From assembly GCA_963764465.1 (NCBI GenBank), contig CAVXSO010000007.1, forward strand, positions 1 through 64,000: a stretch of DNA of 64,000 nt, in the 5' to 3' direction. Shown here piece after piece: positions 15,819-25,606 of this stretch. This DNA is from JAJXXT01 sp963764465. GTDB taxonomy: Bacteria; Pseudomonadota; Alphaproteobacteria; Acetobacterales; Acetobacteraceae. Below the pieces are notes generated by a model. That model did not search any database. It was given only the letters and a program-made list of their open reading frames with translations, and was not told where the DNA came from. The position numbers and the translations under genes are program-made. Position 1 is the stretch's first letter. Each line of letters begins with the position of its first letter.

Positions 15819-17507
15819 ATGAGAACATTACGATCAATCACCGGGTTGGGAGCCGTGGCGATCGCGGCAACCCTGCTGGCTGCCGGGCCGGCAGTGGCAC
15901 AGAAAACGCTGCTCGTGCTCGGCGAGGGCGTTCCCGCGAGCCTGGACACGGATGGTCCCGCGGGCACGCACCTGCCGTCGCAGACCGGGATGTACAACAT
16001 GATCGAGCCGCTGATTGATTATCCGGTGGCGGGTCCGGCGAGCGACGTCACGCGGGTACCTGATTTCAAATCCTTCGCGCCGCGGCTCGCGACCTCATGG
16101 AGCTTCGATTCCGGCACCAACACCTGGACGCTGAAGTTGCGCCAGGGGGTGAAGAGCTGTGCTGGCAACACGTTTACCGCGGACGACGTTCTCTACACCT
16201 TCGCCCGCGCGAAGTCGCTGACGGGGCGCGCACCGATCGGTTATTTCCTGTCCTCGGTCGCCTCCATCAGCACCTTCACGCCGGCGCTGTTCGCCAAGAC
16301 GCCGGAGGCGGTTGCGGCCCGCAAGCTCGGACCCGAGGTGGAGAAGGTGGATGACTACACCGTGCGCTTCCACCTCTCGGCACCCAACCAGCTTTTCCTG
16401 CCGGTGCTGAGCATCTTCGGCCTGCTGATCTACGATCACACCGAGATGCAGAAGCACGCGACTGCGGACGACCCCTGGAGCCACGACTACACCAACACCA
16501 CGAATGCACCGAGCTTCGGTCCCTGGTGCCTGCAGAGCTGGAAAAAGGACGAGAGCTTCACGGTTCGCCGGAATCCCGCGTATTACGGCGACAAGCCCTA
16601 CTTCGACCGCGTCATCTATCGCCGCGTACCGCAGAGCGCCAACCGCATCGCGATCCTGCGTTCCGGCCAGGCGGGCGTCGCCGAGGGGCTGAGCCCGGCC
16701 GAGATCAACAGCCTCAAGGGCGTGCCCAACGTCAACATCGCCGGCGGCTACCTCAACGCGTCGCTGATCCTGCTGGCCAACTTCAAGGCCAAGCCGTTCG
16801 ACAATCCCCTGGTGCGCAAGGCGCTCGCCTACGCGATCCCCTACCAAGAGATCCTGAAGAACAGCTATTACGGCGATGCCAAGCAGTGGGACGGGCTGAT
16901 CCCCTCGACCTATCCAGGATATCACAAGCCGGCCGCGGAATATCATTACGATCCCGCGATGGCGGCGAAGCTGCTCGCGCAAGCCGGGTATCCCGGCGGG
17001 AAGGGGCTTGAGGCGTTTCCGGAGGCCTTCAAGCTCGCGTATCCCGCCGATCGCGAGGCGATTCTGGGGCCGACGGCGACGCTCGTTCGCACGCGGCTGC
17101 GCGCCATCGGGTTTCCGGTGGAGCTCGATCCGATGCCGGCGACCGAATACGCCAACCGCCAGCTGGTGAAGAAGGACCTACCGTTCGGTCTCTCGGATCA
17201 ATCGAAGCCGATCGGCGTGGACCCGGTCTACGCGATGCAGCTCAGCTTCGTGACACCGCCGCGTGGCGTCAACAACCAGACTAACTTTTCCGACCCGACC
17301 TTCGACAAGCTGTTCGACGAGGCGCGGGTGGAACAGGACCCGACGAAGCGCCAGCAGGAGCTGGACCAGGCGCAGGACATCCTGGCCGACAAGCTGCCCT
17401 GGATCCCGATCCTGGAGACGAAGCTGCTCTATGCCACCAACGCCAAGATCAAGGGCTTGGTGCTGGAGCCGCATCAGGACCTGGTCTGGCGCTATCTTCA
17501 CGAATAG
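15819..17507 (+). CDS. periplasmic substrate-binding protein, oligopeptide/dipeptide (SBP_bac_5) type
   Basis: This 562-residue binding protein has a signal peptide, with cleavage likely after AGPAVA near residue 27. The mature part is a class C binding protein of the DppA/OppA family, with the family block LATSWSFDSGTNTWTLKL and the conserved FTADDVLYTFARAKS (first domain interface). It captures the ligand in the periplasm for the two permeases that follow. A strong GGGGGGT ribosome site precedes the ATG, consistent with the high level needed for a binding protein. Members of this family carry peptides but also nickel, sugars and opine-like compounds. The neighbours suggest a small organic compound, not peptides. 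Confidence 0.88.
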   Translation: MRTLRSITGLGAVAIAATLLAAGPAVAQKTLLVLGEGVPASLDTDGPAGTHLPSQTGMYNMIEPLIDYPVAGPASDVTRVPDFKSFAPRLATSWSFDSGTNTWTLKLRQGVKSCAGNTFTADDVLYTFARAKSLTGRAPIGYFLSSVASISTFTPALFAKTPEAVAARKLGPEVEKVDDYTVRFHLSAPNQLFLPVLSIFGLLIYDHTEMQKHATADDPWSHDYTNTTNAPSFGPWCLQSWKKDESFTVRRNPAYYGDKPYFDRVIYRRVPQSANRIAILRSGQAGVAEGLSPAEINSLKGVPNVNIAGGYLNASLILLANFKAKPFDNPLVRKALAYAIPYQEILKNSYYGDAKQWDGLIPSTYPGYHKPAAEYHYDPAMAAKLLAQAGYPGGKGLEAFPEAFKLAYPADREAILGPTATLVRTRLRAIGFPVELDPMPATEYANRQLVKKDLPFGLSDQSKPIGVDPVYAMQLSFVTPPRGVNNQTNFSDPTFDKLFDEARVEQDPTKRQQELDQAQDILADKLPWIPILETKLLYATNAKIKGLVLEPHQDLVWRYLHE

Positions 17508-17516
17508 GCATCGCCG

Positions 17517-18548
17517 ATGATTGGACGCTTCATCCTCCGCCGGTTGGCGGTCAGTGCGGCGCAGCTCGCCGGGATCACGATCGTCGTGTTCGTGATCATC
17601 CGGCTGCTGCCGGCCGACCCTGCCGCCCAGTCGGTGGGGATGAACGCGAGCCACGAGGCCTATCTGCAGGCGCGTCACGCGCTGGGGCTGGATCAGCCGC
17701 TGTGGCGACAGTTCGCGGACTTTGCCGGCATTCCCGGCCTCGCCGACAAGCCGGGGTTGCTGGAAGGCAGCCTCGGTAAATCGTGGGTAACGTCGCAGTC
17801 CGTGGTGGGTGAAATCGCCACTGACCTTCCCGTGACGTTAGAGGTGGTGACGCTTTCGCTGCTCCTCGCTTTCGCGATCGCACTGCCGCTCGGTCTTGCA
17901 AGCGCACGTCGCCCGAAGGGCTTCGCCGGGCGCATCGCGCTCGTCTGGGGACTCTTTGCGGGCGGGCAGCCGGACTACTGGTGGGGATTGCTGTTCATCT
18001 TTGTCTTTTTTTACAAGCTCGGCATCGCGCCGGCGCCGATGGGGCGGATCAGTCCGCTGCTGGACGCGCCGCCCTTCGTCACCGGTTCTATCATCATCGA
18101 CTCGCTGCTTGCCGGTGATTTACAGGCGCTGTTGAGCGGGCTGCAATATCTCGCCCTGCCCGTGCTCACGCTGGTCTTCGTCATCTCCGGCGCGCTGGTG
18201 AAGATGGTGCGCACGAACACGGTGCGCGCGTTGCGCTCAGACTACATTCTCTACGCGCGGGCGATCGGCCTGCCGGAACGCGTCATTGGCCGCTACGCAT
18301 TGCGTGCTGCGCTTACCCCCGCCATCACCCTGGTCGGCATTTTCTACAGTGTCCTGCTTTCCGCCGCGGTGACGATCGAGATCGTCTTTTCGCTCAACGG
18401 CATCGGTCAGTATTCGGTGCGTTCCGTCCTGGCCTTCGATTATCCGGCGATCCAAGGCACGGTGCTGGTCGTCGCCATGGTCTCGCTGATGATCTACCTG
18501 TTGCTCGACATCGTCCACGCCTGGCTCGATCCGCGGATCCGTCACTGA
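17517..18548 (+). CDS. ABC transporter permease, DppB type
   Basis: A 343-residue inner-membrane permease with the DppB layout: a first membrane helix near residues 10-30 (VSAAQLAGITIVVFVIIRL), a periplasmic loop, then five further helices. The cytoplasmic EAA loop that docks the ATPase is at about residues 240-260 (DYILYARAIGLPERVIGRY). The ATG follows the binding-protein stop after 9 bases. It pairs with the DppC-type permease beginning one base after its stop. Confidence 0.9.
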   Translation: MIGRFILRRLAVSAAQLAGITIVVFVIIRLLPADPAAQSVGMNASHEAYLQARHALGLDQPLWRQFADFAGIPGLADKPGLLEGSLGKSWVTSQSVVGEIATDLPVTLEVVTLSLLLAFAIALPLGLASARRPKGFAGRIALVWGLFAGGQPDYWWGLLFIFVFFYKLGIAPAPMGRISPLLDAPPFVTGSIIIDSLLAGDLQALLSGLQYLALPVLTLVFVISGALVKMVRTNTVRALRSDYILYARAIGLPERVIGRYALRAALTPAITLVGIFYSVLLSAAVTIEIVFSLNGIGQYSVRSVLAFDYPAIQGTVLVVAMVSLMIYLLLDIVHAWLDPRIRH

Positions 18549-18549
18549 G

Positions 18550-19464
18550 ATGGACCAGGGGGCAACCACGATGGAGGCGCCGGCGGCGACGGTGCCCGAC
18601 AGTTTGTGGCGGCGGATGCGGCGCGACCGGCTGTTGCCGATCGGTGCGGCCATCGTTCTGCTATCGTTGTTTCTCGCTGCGTTCGGGCCGCTCGTCGCAC
18701 CTTATGATCCGAACCAGGCAAGCGACACAATCGCACTGGCCCCGCCCCCGCTCATGGCGTGGCCCGGATTGTTCTGGCGCGAGCTGACATCCGCCGGTCC
18801 CGCGCCGCATTGGTTCGGCACTGACCAATCGGGGCTCGACGTGTTCTCCCGCGTCATCACGGCCCCGCGCACGGACATGACGATCGCGCTCGCCGGCGGG
18901 CTGCTGTCCTGCATCCTGGGCACGCTGCTGGGCCTGATCGCCGGCTATTTCCGAAATCTCGCGACCGAGTTCCTGATGCGTACGTCAGACGTGCTGCAGG
19001 CGTTTCCGGTCTTCATCACTGCCATGATGCTGGTGACGCTCTCTGGCCGCTCGACAGGCAACATCGTGATCGCGCTCGCCCTGGTCTACACGCCCATCTT
19101 CATCCGGCTCACGCGCGCGGAGGTGATGGGGCAGACCGCCCGCGCCTATGTGGAAGCGGCGCGCGCGGCGGGCAACCGGCCCGTCGTCATCGCGCTACGC
19201 CATGTTCTGCCCAACGCGCTTGTCCCTTCGCTGGTGCAGACCTCCGTGATCATCGGCTTTGCCATCATCCTGACCGCCGGGCTCTCCTTCGTGGGCGCCG
19301 GCGTGCGCCCGCCGACACCCGAATGGGGGCTGATGATCTCGCAGGGCGCGCCGCAACTCATTCTCGGCCAGTGGTGGAGCTCCGTGTTTCCAGGTCTCAC
19401 CATGTCGATTTTTGTGTTCGGCTATGCAACGGTTGGCCACGCAGTCGAAGGCGCCGTGAGGTGA
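18550..19464 (+). CDS. ABC transporter permease, DppC type
   Basis: The 304-residue second permease has the extra N-terminal helix typical of DppC (LLPIGAAIVLLSLFLAAFG, about residues 29-47), followed by the periplasmic segment containing HWFGTDQSGLDVFSR, a DppC hallmark. The EAA loop is AYVEAARAAGNRPVVIALRHVL-like and ends in LPNAL. It forms the translocation pore with the preceding DppB-type protein. The stop overlaps the GTG start of the ATPase gene. Confidence 0.9.
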   Translation: MDQGATTMEAPAATVPDSLWRRMRRDRLLPIGAAIVLLSLFLAAFGPLVAPYDPNQASDTIALAPPPLMAWPGLFWRELTSAGPAPHWFGTDQSGLDVFSRVITAPRTDMTIALAGGLLSCILGTLLGLIAGYFRNLATEFLMRTSDVLQAFPVFITAMMLVTLSGRSTGNIVIALALVYTPIFIRLTRAEVMGQTARAYVEAARAAGNRPVVIALRHVLPNALVPSLVQTSVIIGFAIILTAGLSFVGAGVRPPTPEWGLMISQGAPQLILGQWWSSVFPGLTMSIFVFGYATVGHAVEGAVR

Positions 19465-21264
19465 GGGGCACGGAACCCCTACTCGTTGCGCGTGGACTCT
19501 CCGTGATCTTCGAGTCCGAAGACGGACCGCCGGTGCGCGCGGTCCATGACTTCGAACTTGAGGTCGAGAACGGCAAGTTTGTAGGCCTGATGGGCGGGCC
19601 CGGTTGCGGCAAGTCGACGGCGGCGATGGCGTTGATGGGCCTCGTGCGGTCTCCCGGACGGATCACAGGCGGCGAGGTACGCTTCGCGGGTCGCGATCTG
19701 CTGGCGATGACCGAGGCCGAGCGCGCACCGCTGCGCGGCCGCGATATCGGGCTGGTGGTGCAGAATCCGCGCGGCGCGCTGCATCCGCTGTTCGATATCG
19801 GGACACAGATCTCCCAGGTGGTGCGCACGCACACCGGCGTCGGGCGCAGGGAGGCGGCCAGCCGCGCAATCGAGATGCTGCGCATGGTCGGCATCAACGA
19901 TCCGGCGCGACGCGTGCGGGCCTATCCGCACGAGCTGTCGACGGGCATGGCCCAGCGCGTGCTGATTGCCATCGCGCTGTCCGCGCAGCCGCGCCTGCTG
20001 ATTGCCGACGAACCCACCTCCGGTCTCGATGTCACCATCCAGGCTCAGTTCCTGGACAAGATGTACGAGGCGACGCGCGCCACCGGCTCGGCGCTGGTGC
20101 TGGTCACGCAAAATCTCGGGATTGTCGCCAATTACTGCGATCGCGTTGCCGTGATGCAGGGCGGCACCGTGGTCGAGGAAGCGCCGGTGCCGACCTTCTT
20201 CGCCACACCGCGCCATGAGTATTCGCGGCGAATTCTGGCGTTGCAGCAGGCCGCCCCCGCGACCGAGCCGCCGACGGGCGGCGCCGACGGCAAGCCGGTC
20301 ATCGAGGCGCGCGACCTCTCGAAGAATTTTCTCGCCCGGGGCGGGCGCGCCGTGGTGCATGCGGCGGACGCGGTCTCGTTTACGGTCCGCGCCGGGGAAT
20401 GTCTTGGTCTGGTGGGCGAAAGCGGTTCCGGAAAGACAACGACAGGGCGTTGCCTGCTGCGGCTCGAAACCCCAACCTCGGGCGAGATCCTGTTCCAGGG
20501 TGAGAACGTCGCCAGGCTGCCAGAATCCGCTTTTCGCCATCTGCGAGCGCGGTTGCAGATCGTCTTCCAGGACCCGCTCGAACTCGATGACGCCGGGGTG
20601 GAGCGTGGGCGCGGTGCTCGACGAGATGTTGCGCCTGCACACCAAGCTCGACACGGCAGCGCGCAAGAAGCGGATCGGCGAGCTGCTGACCCTGGTGGGC
20701 CTTAGCCCGTCGGTCGCGACCATGGTGCCGGCGATGCTGGGGGCCGGCAGCCAGCAGCGCGTCGCCATCGCCCGCGCCATCGCGCCGCAGCCGGCCTTCA
20801 TCGTTCTCGACGAGCCGACCTCGGCGCTCTCTCCCGAGACGACAGCGGAGATCATCGTGCTGTTGCGGGACCTCTCGCGCAGGTTTGGCCTTGCCTATCT
20901 CTTCATTTCGCATGACCTGACCACGGTGAAGCATCTCTGCCATCGCGTGGCGGTCATGTATCTCGGCCAGATCGTGGAACTTGGCACGCGCGATCAAGTC
21001 TTCGCCGCCCCGCGGCATCCCTACACGCGTGCCTTGCTCGCCGCGCATCTTTTCCCCGACATCACGGATCGTCGCGTGGACCGCGCCGATCGTACCGGGC
21101 TCTCCGGGGAAATCCCAAGCCCCATCGACCTGCCGCGGGGCTGCTACCTCAGCGGACGTTGCCCCGATGAGCTTGCGGCGTGTTCGGTCAACCGGCAGGA
21201 GTTGCGCGCGCTGCCCGATGGACGTTCCGTGCGCTGCTGGCGTGCGGTGGAGGCGGCATCATGA
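19461..21264 (+). pseudogene. fused double ABC ATPase (DppD-DppF type), frameshifted at about 20580
   Basis: Two ATP-binding domains are joined in one reading unit of about 600 residues. The DppD-like half has Walker A GGPGCGKST at residues 45-53 and Walker B LLIADEPTSGLD. The DppF-like half has Walker A GESGSGKTT and Walker B FIVLDEPTSALSPE. At 20570-20590 the sequence reads QDPLELDD in the first frame but QDPL-NSMTPGW in the next. One surplus G at about 20580 separates them. Without it the protein is continuous to 21264. The signature motifs are also unusual: ELSTGMAQR in the first half and MLGAGSQQR in the second, instead of LSGGQxQR. Either the importer is losing its motor or this is a sequencing error. 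GTG start at 19461. Confidence 0.7.
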
Positions 21265-22805
21265 GCACCGTGTTCCAAAGAGTCATTCGTCGCACGGCTT
21301 CCGGCCGACACGTGTCGCTGCGCATCGGTGGCGAGGGTCCGCCCGCGGTGCTGCTGCACGAGAGCCCCCGCTCCTCCGCCGCACTCATGCCGCTTTCGGA
21401 ACGGCTGGCCGCGCGATTCACCGTCTATGCCTTCGACAATCCCGGCTTCGGCCATTCCGATCCACTGGCGCACCCACGGCCCGCCGCGGAGGATTTCGCG
21501 GCAGCCTTGATCGAATCGTTCGATCTGCTCGGCATCGATCGTGCGCCGGTCTATGGCACGCATACGGGCGCGGTGATCGCGATGGCCGCGGGCCTCGGGT
21601 ATCCGCAACGCGTCACTGCGCTGGCGCTCGATGGCTATCCGATCTTCCGGCCGACGGAGCGGGAGGAATATCTCGCTTCCTACCTGGCACCATTCCGACC
21701 GGAATGGGATGGGACGCATCTTGCATGGCTCTGGGGTCGAGTGCGCGACCAGTTCACGTTCTTTCCCTGGAACCGGCGCGGCCCGGCGTCGCGCCTGCCG
21801 CGCCCGATGGCTCCCCTGGCGTTGCGCCAGGCTGTCGCCCTCGACTTCCTCATGGCGGGCGATGCGTACCGGCCCGCCTATGCCTCGGCCTTCCGTTACC
21901 CGGCCCTGCCGCCGGTACGCGAGATCGCGGTGCCGACAACGTTTCTTTGCCGCAGCGATGATTTGCTTTTCCAGCACCTGGATCGCCTCGCCGACATCGC
22001 GCCCGTGGCGCGCATCGAGCGGCTGGGTGCGGACCGCGACCTCTGGGGTGCCGCCGTTGGCAATGCGATGGCACGCGGCGGCAGCGGCAGGGTGGCGGCG
22101 CTGCCAGCAGATCGCGAGGGTGCGGGCTGCCATTTGTCGCGGGTGCCGGGCGGCGGGCTTGCCTGGCAGGCATGGTCCGGCAGCGGCGCGCCGTTGCTTC
22201 TGCTTCACGATCTGCCTGGTTCGGCACGCGGTATTGCGGCGCTGGCGCAGGCTCTTGCTCACGTGACGGGGCGCCCAGTGATCGCCCCAGACCTGCCTGG
22301 CTTTGGACTCTCCACACTCGGCGAGGCTCCGGTCGCCACCGACATGGCGACTGCGCTGCTTGCCCTGCCGGCGGGCCCGGACGCCGAGGTTATCACCGTG
22401 GGTGCGAGCGCGGCCGTGGGGGTGGCGCTCGGTGGATATCATCTTGCCATCGATCCGATTGCGCCCGCGGATGCGCCGATGCTGCTCGAGCGCTTCGCCG
22501 ATCTCACACCACGCGAGGATGGCGCGCACCTCTTTGGCGCCTGGTACCAGCTGCGCGATGCCGAGCTCTGGCAGCCCTGGTATCGCCCGGAGCCGGTCTC
22601 TGCCATCGATACCGAACCCGATCGCGACGTCGGGCGACTGAACGATGTGCTCGCAGACTGGATGGAAGGTGGCACCCAGGGGCGCGCGACCCTTGGCGCC
22701 TGTCTCGGCTCCAAGGCCGTGGGTGCTCGCACCACCGTAGTCCAAGCCCCACGGCACAGCCCCTGGGCGCGGGCGCGCTTGCTGGCGACCGCGCTGACAC
22801 CGTGA
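21261..22805 (+). CDS. tandem alpha/beta hydrolase fusion protein
   Basis: The 514-residue product contains two alpha/beta hydrolase domains in tandem. The first (about residues 15-280) has the oxyanion strand AVLLHESPRSS, the loop FDNPGFGHSD and a nucleophile elbow reading GTHTG at residues 99-103, so histidine stands where serine is expected. The second (about residues 290-510) has LLLLHDLPGSA, APDLPGFGLS and an elbow VGASAAVG near residue 378 with a serine. Ester, lactone or C-C bond cleavage is possible in the second domain. The first may be a pseudo-enzyme or use a different mechanism. The ATG overlaps the preceding ATPase stop (ATGA), and the 3' end overlaps the next gene (GTGA). Confidence 0.75.
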   Translation: MSTVFQRVIRRTASGRHVSLRIGGEGPPAVLLHESPRSSAALMPLSERLAARFTVYAFDNPGFGHSDPLAHPRPAAEDFAAALIESFDLLGIDRAPVYGTHTGAVIAMAAGLGYPQRVTALALDGYPIFRPTEREEYLASYLAPFRPEWDGTHLAWLWGRVRDQFTFFPWNRRGPASRLPRPMAPLALRQAVALDFLMAGDAYRPAYASAFRYPALPPVREIAVPTTFLCRSDDLLFQHLDRLADIAPVARIERLGADRDLWGAAVGNAMARGGSGRVAALPADREGAGCHLSRVPGGGLAWQAWSGSGAPLLLLHDLPGSARGIAALAQALAHVTGRPVIAPDLPGFGLSTLGEAPVATDMATALLALPAGPDAEVITVGASAAVGVALGGYHLAIDPIAPADAPMLLERFADLTPREDGAHLFGAWYQLRDAELWQPWYRPEPVSAIDTEPDRDVGRLNDVLADWMEGGTQGRATLGACLGSKAVGARTTVVQAPRHSPWARARLLATALTP

Positions 22806-24340
22806 CCGAGATCGCCCACGCATTCCGCGCCGTACTTCCGGCAGGGCGCGTCGATACGGACGAGGCCGCGCGCCTGCTCGCGGCTAGCGATATAGCAACC
22901 GATGCGCCCATTGCACCCGACTGCGTGCTGCGGCCGCAATCCGAAGACGAGCTGGTGGCTATCGTCCGCATTGCCGTCCGTAACGGCCTTGCACTCTATC
23001 CGCGCGGCGGTGGGTGGTCTTACACCGGGGGCTACACCCCGGGAGATGCGCGTGGCGTGATCGTCGAGACCAGCGGTCTCAAGGGCATCATGGCCGACCC
23101 GGAAGGCCAGTGCGTGACGGCCGGCGCCGGCGTGACCTGGGCGGAACTTGATGCGGCGCTAGCGCCATTAGGACTGCGCGCGCCGAGTTTTGGCCCCCTG
23201 TCCGGCATCGGTGCCTGTCTCGGGTCGAGCGCCGCCCAGGATGGAGGGTTCTTCGGCGCCGCGACGCACGGTCCGGTGGGGCAGGACTGCCTCCTCAGCA
23301 GTCGCATGGTCGACGGCCATGGACAGATCGCCGAGTTCGGACAGGAAGCACGGATAGATCCCGTGTTTGCGCCACAGCCACTTGCCGGCGAGTGCGGCGC
23401 CTTCGGAATTCGCAGCCGCGTGGTGCTGCGTACGATTCCCCGCCCCGCGCACGCGTGTTTCGCCTCCTTTGCACTGCCTGACGGCAAGGCCGTGGCCGGC
23501 GCGATGGCGTCGCTGGTCGGGCTCACGGGCATCGCTGAAGTGTATGCCTTCGATGCCGGAATCCACACCAACCTCGCGGCGAACGGCTTTTCCGTGATCG
23601 AGACTGGCGGCTTCGTCGGAGATCTTCTCTGCGCGGAGGGCAGATGGTGGGACCGGCTAGGCGGTCTGATGCGGACGGCCCGCGCAGGCCGCGCATTCCT
23701 TGGGGATATTCCATGGTCCTTGCATGTCGTTACCGAAGGCGACATGACGAGCGCCGAAGAGGCAAGGCTCGAAGTGGCACGGCGAGTAACTAGCTTCGGC
23801 GCGGAAGCAATCCCCGATTCAATTCCAAGGGTTACGCGGGCTCGGCCTTTTCGGCCGATCAAGGCCCTCTTCGGTCCTCGTGGAGAACGCTGGCTTCCGT
23901 CCCACGGTCTCGTCCCCGCAACGAACGCCCCAGGTCTGCTGAGCGCGGTCGAGCAAGAAGTTGCGAGCCATACCGACACAATGCGACGCTATGCGATCCG
24001 AAGTGGAATTCTGCTCGCTTTGCTTGGCCCGCGTATCACGATCGAGCCACAGCTTTTTTGGCCGGATGCGCCCGGACGATTCGCCGCCGCGATGGGGCAG
24101 CCGGACCAGCTGCGGCGCTTCGCCGGCATGCCGGCGCAACCAGCGGCGAGGGAAGCGGCATTCGCGTTGCGCGCTGCGCTGATCGCCACGATGGATCGGC
24201 TGGGCGCGGGCCATTTCCAGATTGGTCGAACCTATGCCCGAGCGGCGGCATTTCCTGCATCGATCCGTGCCACTTGGCTGCGGCTCAAGCAGCAACATGA
24301 CCCGCGCCGCATCATGAATCCCGGTGTTCTCGATCTTTGA
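22802..24340 (+). CDS. FAD-linked oxidase, GlcD/VAO family
   Basis: A 512-residue flavoenzyme with an N-terminal PCMH FAD-binding domain (LRPQSEDELVAIVRIA, then YPRGGGWSYTGGY as the pyrophosphate loop and PLSGIGACLGSSAA for flavin contact). The C-terminal HDPRRIMNPG is typical of the GlcD/VAO ending. Such enzymes oxidise 2-hydroxy acids, phenols or alcohols. The GTG start overlaps the preceding stop. This is the last gene of the rightward catabolic run. A decayed insertion element begins about 60 bp downstream. GC bias drops slightly in its second half, but the motifs remain intact. Confidence 0.85.
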   Translation: MTEIAHAFRAVLPAGRVDTDEAARLLAASDIATDAPIAPDCVLRPQSEDELVAIVRIAVRNGLALYPRGGGWSYTGGYTPGDARGVIVETSGLKGIMADPEGQCVTAGAGVTWAELDAALAPLGLRAPSFGPLSGIGACLGSSAAQDGGFFGAATHGPVGQDCLLSSRMVDGHGQIAEFGQEARIDPVFAPQPLAGECGAFGIRSRVVLRTIPRPAHACFASFALPDGKAVAGAMASLVGLTGIAEVYAFDAGIHTNLAANGFSVIETGGFVGDLLCAEGRWWDRLGGLMRTARAGRAFLGDIPWSLHVVTEGDMTSAEEARLEVARRVTSFGAEAIPDSIPRVTRARPFRPIKALFGPRGERWLPSHGLVPATNAPGLLSAVEQEVASHTDTMRRYAIRSGILLALLGPRITIEPQLFWPDAPGRFAAAMGQPDQLRRFAGMPAQPAAREAAFALRAALIATMDRLGAGHFQIGRTYARAAAFPASIRATWLRLKQQHDPRRIMNPGVLDL

Positions 24341-24443
24341 TCATCGATCCTGGATCTGAACTCGCAACCAATAGCCGACGATTGATCCTCCCTCGTTTCA
24401 GTGGACCCCATGCTAACTTTTCGGGGCTGGAGAGGAGTGTCGG

Positions 24444-24721
24444 ATGAGCGCAGTGAAGCGCCGGGTTTATCCGGAGTCGTTCAAGCGCGAGGCGGTGGAT
24501 TGGGTTGCGACCAGCGGCCTGTCGACGGGCAGGTGGCGGCCGAGCTGGGCCTGCACGAGCCGGTGCTGCGACGATGGATGATGCAGTTTGGGGTGCGGGC
24601 GACGGGGACGCCGTGCCGCCCCAACACCAGGCCGCGGGCCCGTCGCCGTCTGGTCTGGCCGCCGAGAACGTTGGGCTGCGGTAAGCGAACGACAGGCTGC
24701 GGATGGAGCATGACATTCTAA
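24444..24721 (+). pseudogene. IS3-family transposase OrfA remnant
   Basis: The ATG at 24444 starts MSAVKRRVYPESFKREAVDW, a helix-turn-helix OrfA N terminus. A missing base near 24530 shifts the frame from STG to QVAAELGLHEPVLRRWM. Later pieces AAENVGLR, a stop, and ANDRLRMEHDIL (coiled coil, about 24660-24720) show further decay. Confidence 0.8.
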
Positions 24722-24754
24722 ATGAGCTGCACTCATCTTCGGAGCGGCCTCCCG

Positions 24755-25606
24755 ATGAACTTCGGGCTCGTTTATGAGCATCGCGAGGTCTGGCCGGTTC
24801 GGGCGATGTGCGTGGTCATGGGCCTGTCGGTCGGCGGCTACTATGCTTGGCGTGGTGGGCTCGAGAATCGGCGCGCGGCGGCCGACCGGACGCTGCTGGA
24901 CGACATCCGCCTGATCCACGCCGAGAGCGGACCTATGGATCACCGCGCGTGCGCGCCATTCTGCGCGGCCACGACCGCCGGGTCGGACGCTCACGCGTCG
25001 ACCGGCTGGTGCGCCGCGAAGGTTTTCGTGGACTTGCCGCCTTGCCGCGTCGGACCCGAACGACAGTCAGCCCCACGGCTATCCGATCGCGCCCAACAGG
25101 CTCGGCCGCAACTTCACCGCCCAGGCCTGAACCAGATCTGGCTCACCGGCCCGACCTATATCGGCATCGACGAAGGCTGGCTGTGCCTTGCCGCGATCTT
25201 GGGCCAGCGCACCTGCAAAATCGTCGGCTGGGCCTTTTCGGTGGATCTGAGGGCGCGGGTCGTGCTCGCCGCTCTCGACATGGCGGTCGCCGCACGGCGC
25301 CCTGGGAACGTCATCCTTCATTCCGACCGTGGCATCCAGTGCGCCGCCGAGGTCTATCGGGCAGACCTTGCCCGGTCAGGAATCACCCCATCCATGAGCC
25401 GCATGAACTGCTGCTGAGACAACGCGTCGATGGAAAGCTTCTTCGATACCGTCAAGACCGAGCGGGTCCATCACAAGGTTTACGCGACGCGCGACCAAGC
25501 GCGGCGCGATCGGTTCGGCTCCATTGGGGCCTTGTACAATTACCGCCGTCTGCACTCGGCCCTGGGCTATTTCAGCCGCGCGGCCATGGAGCGTAGAGCG
25601 GCCTGA
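24755..25606 (+). pseudogene. IS3-family transposase OrfB remnant (DDE integrase)
   Basis: The product begins MNFGLVYEHREVWPVRAMCVV and continues with YYAWRGG. A frameshift near 24930 moves to YGSPRVRAILRGHDRRVGRS, and another near 25085 returns to the original frame at LNQIWLTGPTYIGIDEGWL. The first catalytic Asp, expected in a D-x-TY-I motif, is replaced (TGPTYI). The second survives in HSDRGIQ, and the Glu in NASMESFFDTVK. A TGA in place of Trp at 25415-25417 interrupts the last block. It cannot encode an active integrase. Confidence 0.8.

Noticed and set aside
14170..15837. 555-codon minus-strand frame opposite the second acyl-CoA ligase
   Set aside because: No recognisable domain and no ribosome site. 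Plus-strand ligase motifs are intact.
20570..20600. Programmed frameshifting in the double ATPase
   Set aside because: No slippery heptamer or obvious stimulatory hairpin was seen at the junction, so simple mutation or sequencing error is more likely.
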